From the NCBI GenBank assembly GCA_902806215.1, contig CADCVT010000487.1, positions 1 through 7,804 of the forward strand: a stretch of 7,804 nucleotides of DNA. The letters are read 5' to 3'. Source of the DNA: an uncultured Solirubrobacteraceae bacterium (GTDB lineage: Bacteria > Actinomycetota > Thermoleophilia > Solirubrobacterales > Solirubrobacteraceae). This document shows, one piece after another, positions 4,219 through 7,804 of the stretch; positions within the stretch are counted from its first letter, which is position 1, and every line of letters begins with the position of its first letter. Position numbers and translations under genes: made by a program. The notes under the pieces are model-generated. The model had not been told where the DNA came from. It saw only the letters and a list, made by a program, of their open reading frames with translations, and made no database searches.

Positions 4219-5808
4219 ACGCTCACACGCCGAGGACTCATCGCCGGAGCGGCCGCCGCAGCAGCGGCGGCCGGTAGCGCCGAGGCGGCCACGCCGAAGC
4301 GCAAGCGCAAGCGCAAGGCGAAGCGCGCGGCCCCCAGGCCCCGCATCGCCGACGTCGCGATCGTCGGCGCCGGCTACGCCGGGCTCACCGCCGCGGCCGA
4401 GATCGCCCGCGCCGGCCGCTCGGTCGTCGTGCTCGAGGCGCGCGATCGCGTCGGCGGCCGCGTCGAGACCCTCCCCTACGGCGACGCCTGGCCCGACGTC
4501 GGCGGGCAGTGGGTCGGCCCCACGCAGGACCGCATGCTCGCGCTCGCCAAGGAGCACGGGGTCGAGGTCTTCAAGACCTACAACGAGGGCGAGAACGTGT
4601 ACCGCCGCGGGAGCGGCGCGCCGGTCCGGTACGCCACCGGCGGCCCGCTCGGCCCCGTCCCGCCCGAGGTCCCCGGTGCCGCCGAGGCCGGCGCCGCGAT
4701 CGTCGCGCTCAACGACATGGCGACCCGCGTCCCCCGCGACGCCCCGTGGAAGGCGGAGCAGGCGCAGGAATGGGACGGCCAGACCTTCGAGACGTACAAG
4801 AACGCGAACGCCGCGAGCGAGGGCGGGCGCTTCCTGCTCGACGTCGGCATCGAGGCGGTGTTCGCGGTCGAGCCGCGCGACCTCTCGCTGCTCTTCGTCC
4901 TCGCGTACATCGCACAGGCCGGCAACGCCGCCACGCCCGGCGACTTCAACCGCCTGCTCAACACGGCCGGCGGCGCGCAGGAGTCGCGGATGGTCGGCGG
5001 CGCGCAGGAGATCCCCAAGCGGATCGCGGCGCGGCTCGGCCGCAGCGTCGTGCTCGGCGCGCCGGTCACGCGGATCGAGCAGGCCGGCGCGGAGGTGCGT
5101 CTGACCGCCGGGAAGACGCAGGTCGTCGCGCACCGCGCGATCGTGGCGATGTCGCCTGCGCTCACCGGCCGCATCGCTCACGACCCGCCGCTGCCCGGCG
5201 GCCGCGACCAGCTCACGCAGCGCTTCCCGATGGGCAACGTCATCAAGTGCCAGGCGGTCTACGACCGGCCGTTCTGGCGCGACGCGGGCCTCACCGGCCA
5301 GGCTGTCGGCAACAGGGACCCGGTGCGGATCACGTTCGACAACACGCCGCCCGGCGGCTCGCCGGGGATCCTGCTCGGGTTCATCGAGGGGCACGAGGCG
5401 CGCGTCTGGAGCGAGCGTCCCGCCGACGAGCGGCGGGCGGCCGTGCTCGAGTCGCTCGCCGCGTACTTCGGCCCCGAGGCGCGCAACCCGCGCGACTACG
5501 TCGAACGCGACTGGTCGAACGAGGTCTGGTCGCGCGGGTGCTACACGGGCGTCACCGCCCCGGGCGTCCTGCTCGACTACGGCGAGCACCTGCGCCGCCC
5601 GGTCGGCCGGGTGCACTGGGCCGGCACCGAGACGGCGGTCTGGTGGCAGGGCTACATGGAAGGGGCTGTCGAGTCGGGGGTGCGCGCGGCTTCCGAGGTG
5701 CTTGCGGCGCTTCCGGCTGGGCCTGTGCGACGGGCAGCTGTGAAGAAGAAGAGAAGAACTGCGTCAGTGAAGAAGAAGCGCAAGCCCCGTGGCAAGGTCG
5801 GCTCGTGA
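4195..5808 (+). CDS. Tat-exported flavin monoamine oxidase (MAO type)
   Basis: A 537-residue FAD-dependent amine oxidase, which oxidises a primary or secondary amine to an imine (then an aldehyde) with release of H2O2. A twin-arginine signal (LTRRGLIAG then poly-Ala, 10-31) predicts export of the folded, flavin-loaded protein. FAD motifs are VGAGYAG (57-63), EARDRVGGR (81-89) and the C-terminal WAGTETA...GYMEGAVESG (475-495). MAO hallmarks are GNVIKC with K351, the lysine near flavin N5, and WSRGCYTG with C449, matching the cysteine that binds FAD covalently in mammalian MAO. Y450 and Y487 fit the aromatic cage. Odd points are basic clusters after the signal (KRKRKRKAKR, 35-44) and at the end (two VKKKR units, 516-530). 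The ATG at 4195 and the GTG at 4216 are both possible starts; neither has a Shine-Dalgarno and both lie in an inverted repeat. The stop overlaps the next gene by GTGA. Confidence 0.85.
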   Translation: MGHPAAAVTLTRRGLIAGAAAAAAAAGSAEAATPKRKRKRKAKRAAPRPRIADVAIVGAGYAGLTAAAEIARAGRSVVVLEARDRVGGRVETLPYGDAWPDVGGQWVGPTQDRMLALAKEHGVEVFKTYNEGENVYRRGSGAPVRYATGGPLGPVPPEVPGAAEAGAAIVALNDMATRVPRDAPWKAEQAQEWDGQTFETYKNANAASEGGRFLLDVGIEAVFAVEPRDLSLLFVLAYIAQAGNAATPGDFNRLLNTAGGAQESRMVGGAQEIPKRIAARLGRSVVLGAPVTRIEQAGAEVRLTAGKTQVVAHRAIVAMSPALTGRIAHDPPLPGGRDQLTQRFPMGNVIKCQAVYDRPFWRDAGLTGQAVGNRDPVRITFDNTPPGGSPGILLGFIEGHEARVWSERPADERRAAVLESLAAYFGPEARNPRDYVERDWSNEVWSRGCYTGVTAPGVLLDYGEHLRRPVGRVHWAGTETAVWWQGYMEGAVESGVRAASEVLAALPAGPVRRAAVKKKRRTASVKKKRKPRGKVGS

Positions 5809-7804
5809 CGCTCATCGGACGCCTCTTCCTCGTCGTCGTTCTGGCCGGGCTCGCACTGCCCGGCGTGGCGAGCGCCCAGGCGATCATCGACGTCCACGCC
5901 CACCGCGGCGGGCCCTACGACGAGGGCCGTCCGGTGTTCGCCGAGAACACGATGCCCGCGTTCCGCGCCGCCGCGGCCGGCGGGTTCGTGCTCGAGGTCG
6001 ACGTCGAGCTCACGAAGGACGGCGTCCCGATCGTCCTGCACGACGCGACGCTCGACCGGACCACGAACTGCACCGGTCCGGTCAAGGCGCTCACGCTGGC
6101 CGAGCTGCAGGCCCGCTGCCGCGCCGACGTGCTCGGCCTGCCGGGGACCGAGCTGCCGACCGCGCCCGCGCCCGAGCCGGTCCCGATCCCGACGCTCGCC
6201 GAGCTGCTCGTGTTCGCCCGCGACAGCGACGCGCGCGTGAACCTCGAGATCAAGAACCTGCCGACCGAGGGGAGCTTCGACCCGACGCCCGGCTTCGCCA
6301 ACGCGGTGCTCGACGCCGTCGACGCGGCTCGATTCCAGCGCTCGCGGCTGATCATCCAGAGCTTCTATCCCCCGAACCTCGACGTCGCCGAGGGGCGCGG
6401 CTTCACGACCGCGCTGCTCACGCTGGAACCGGCCAACGAGGGGTCACCCGAGTACGCCAAGGGCCGGGGCTACGAGTGGATCTCGCCGAGCGGGCCGCTC
6501 GACCCGCAGCTGGTCTCGCGCGCGCACGCGCTCGGGCTGCGCGTCGTGCCGTACACGCTCGACACCGAGGCCGACCTGAAGGCGGCGGCGACCAACGCGG
6601 TCGACGAGATCATCACGAACGACCCGCCGCGCGCCGCGCGCGTCGTGCAGGGGGCGGCGCCGGCGGTCGGCGCGGTTCCCCCGCCGCCGAGCGAGAAGGC
6701 ATGCCGCGACGTGCGCGCGTCGCGCAGCCTCGAGCCGATCCTCGCTCCCGCGCGTGGCGACGGGCCGCGCGTGTTCGCGATGCAGTTCAAGCAGGACGTC
6801 CGCCACGTCCTGACCTACGAGACGTACCGGACGAAGATCGAGTGCACGATCCGCGAGTGGGTGGTGCCCCGGCTGGCGAAGGACCGGGCGAACGTGATCG
6901 CGTTCAACGAGGACGTCGGGCTGGCGACGATCGCCACCGGCTCGCGCGGCACGGCCGCCCGCGAGATCTTCACCGACCCGAGCCGCAGCCCGAGCTGCAA
7001 CGGCTCGGCCGGCGCGCCCTGCGGCGCCGTCGGCGCGCTCGGCGCGGTCAAAGCCTCCTACGGCCGCGAGACCGCCGCCTACCAGGCGAAGTTCCCGTCG
7101 CCCGACCCGCTGTCCGGCGCCTTCGTCAGCGCGACCGACACGTTCGCGCGCGGGTTCATGCAGACGTTCAGCGACATGGCTCGGCGGTACGACGTGTTCA
7201 TCGTCGGGTCCAACGTCCAGGCGCCGTTCCGCGAGTCGACCGACCCGCAGGAGATCGCGGCGTTCGCCGACCCGGACCTCGACAAGCCGCCGACGAGCGT
7301 GTTCGTCGCGACCGTCCCGCAGGTCTTCACCGAGGTGTTCCTGTGGGGCCCGCGTGACGTGCGCCGCGCGGGTCCGCGGCCGCTGCGCAACCTCGTCGCG
7401 CAGAACAAGAAGGTCCCGCTCACGGAGATCGAGAAGCAGCTGCAGATCACGCCCGGCCCGGCGGTCGGCCCGGACGCGATCGAGAACGTCGAGCCGTACA
7501 CGCTGCCGGGTACGCAGGCGCGGCTGGCGTTCGCGACGAGCCTGCCCGCGTTCGTGTTCGGCCCGCCCACGGACGACCCGTGCGCCGACCTCTCGAAGAG
7601 CTACATGCGCTGCCTCGACCGGCTCGGCGCGAACGTCGTCATCCAGGACGAGGCGAACCCGGGCAAGTGGGCGTCGTACACCGCGAAGGACTCGCCCGAC
7701 CGCGGCGCGTGGCAGACGATGAGCTGGATGACGTCGACCTGGCGCCACGTCGCCGATCCGGCAGTGCGCTTCTCCTACAACGTCACGCCGCACCTCGTCG
7801 GCAA
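5805..7804 (+). CDS. Secreted glycerophosphodiester phosphodiesterase fused to a CN-hydrolase domain (partial)
   Basis: An open frame of at least 666 codons from GTG 5805, cut by the right edge. A Sec signal (1-24, cleavage after ASA) is followed by a GDPD domain at about 28-280. Its catalytic set is complete: H33-R34 (HRGG), E47-N-T, E64 and D66 (LEVDVELTKDG), and H79 (HDATLDRTTNCTG), with LEIK at 147-150 and the closing VDEIITNDPP at 266-275. After a Pro-rich linker (284-296), about 322 to the end resembles the nitrilase superfamily: VFAMQFKQ, Glu in NVIAFNEDVGL (E369), Lys in QNKKVPLTEIE (K535/K536), and Cys in DPCADLSKSY (C593), then LGANVVIQDEAN. The GDPD would release glycerol phosphate or a similar group from a phosphodiester; the second domain would cleave an amide or nitrile. 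The GTGA overlap with the amine oxidase implies one transcript and a shared pathway outside the membrane. The second-domain assignment is less certain than the first. Confidence 0.8.
   Translation, partial: MTLIGRLFLVVVLAGLALPGVASAQAIIDVHAHRGGPYDEGRPVFAENTMPAFRAAAAGGFVLEVDVELTKDGVPIVLHDATLDRTTNCTGPVKALTLAELQARCRADVLGLPGTELPTAPAPEPVPIPTLAELLVFARDSDARVNLEIKNLPTEGSFDPTPGFANAVLDAVDAARFQRSRLIIQSFYPPNLDVAEGRGFTTALLTLEPANEGSPEYAKGRGYEWISPSGPLDPQLVSRAHALGLRVVPYTLDTEADLKAAATNAVDEIITNDPPRAARVVQGAAPAVGAVPPPPSEKACRDVRASRSLEPILAPARGDGPRVFAMQFKQDVRHVLTYETYRTKIECTIREWVVPRLAKDRANVIAFNEDVGLATIATGSRGTAAREIFTDPSRSPSCNGSAGAPCGAVGALGAVKASYGRETAAYQAKFPSPDPLSGAFVSATDTFARGFMQTFSDMARRYDVFIVGSNVQAPFRESTDPQEIAAFADPDLDKPPTSVFVATVPQVFTEVFLWGPRDVRRAGPRPLRNLVAQNKKVPLTEIEKQLQITPGPAVGPDAIENVEPYTLPGTQARLAFATSLPAFVFGPPTDDPCADLSKSYMRCLDRLGANVVIQDEANPGKWASYTAKDSPDRGAWQTMSWMTSTWRHVADPAVRFSYNVTPHLVG

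Noticed and set aside
5789..7357. Long Arg/Ala-rich plus-strand frame inside the GDPD-nitrilase gene
   Set aside because: It is a frame-shifted shadow. The true frame from GTG 5805 has a signal peptide and full catalytic motifs and stays open to the window end.
7530..7548. Ser579 in ATSLPAF as a replacement for the nitrilase cysteine, making the domain inactive
   Set aside because: C593 in DPCADLSKSY has the right C-x-D context and the usual distance of about 15 residues to the following LGANVV strand, so the triad appears complete.
6444..7793. Long minus-strand open frame antisense to the GDPD-nitrilase gene
   Set aside because: Composition is Arg/Val/Asp/Glu-rich without recognisable motifs, typical of antisense frames in GC-rich DNA.

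Overview
The window is very GC-rich, with third codon positions almost always G or C. GTG starts are common, and secreted proteins have Ala-rich signal peptides. This points to a high-GC actinobacterium. The mix of a CsbD/coiled-coil stress pair, small secreted Cys-containing beta proteins and a Tat-exported amine oxidase would fit soil Thermoleophilia/Solirubrobacterales, but that placement is a guess from style.

Left part (1-1107, minus strand). Two short, related genes overlap by 8 nt. The upstream one (598-1107) is a paralogue of the downstream one (81-605), a 2-oxoglutarate/Fe(II) oxygenase with an HxD...H...R motif. The upstream copy has lost all three metal ligands but keeps the arginine, so this looks like a pseudoenzyme/enzyme pair. 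A well-formed promoter sits over the oxygenase stop codon and drives a further minus-strand gene, of which only the first 10 codons are inside the window.

Divergent from these, on the plus strand (1217-2047), is an ADP-ribosylglycohydrolase-fold protein whose two metal-binding motifs are also missing. Next (2198-3339) is a two-gene operon with an ATGA overlap: an acidic CsbD-like coiled-coil protein and a basic coiled-coil partner. It ends in a perfect hairpin shared with a convergent gene for a small secreted protein (3425-3835, minus). Region 3836-4194 has no complete gene. It carries what looks like the 3' end of a secreted-protein gene without a start, followed by a large inverted repeat.

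Right part (4195-7804, plus strand). A Tat-exported MAO-type flavin amine oxidase overlaps by GTGA a long secreted fusion protein that runs off the right edge. The fusion joins a glycerophosphodiester phosphodiesterase to a carbon-nitrogen hydrolase (nitrilase-type) domain. Together these two genes look like an extracytoplasmic pathway that could release and oxidise amines from phosphodiester or amide substrates.

Most notable are the paired live/dead oxygenases beside a dead ADP-ribosylglycohydrolase, the oppositely charged coiled-coil pair, and the amine oxidase/GDPD-nitrilase operon.
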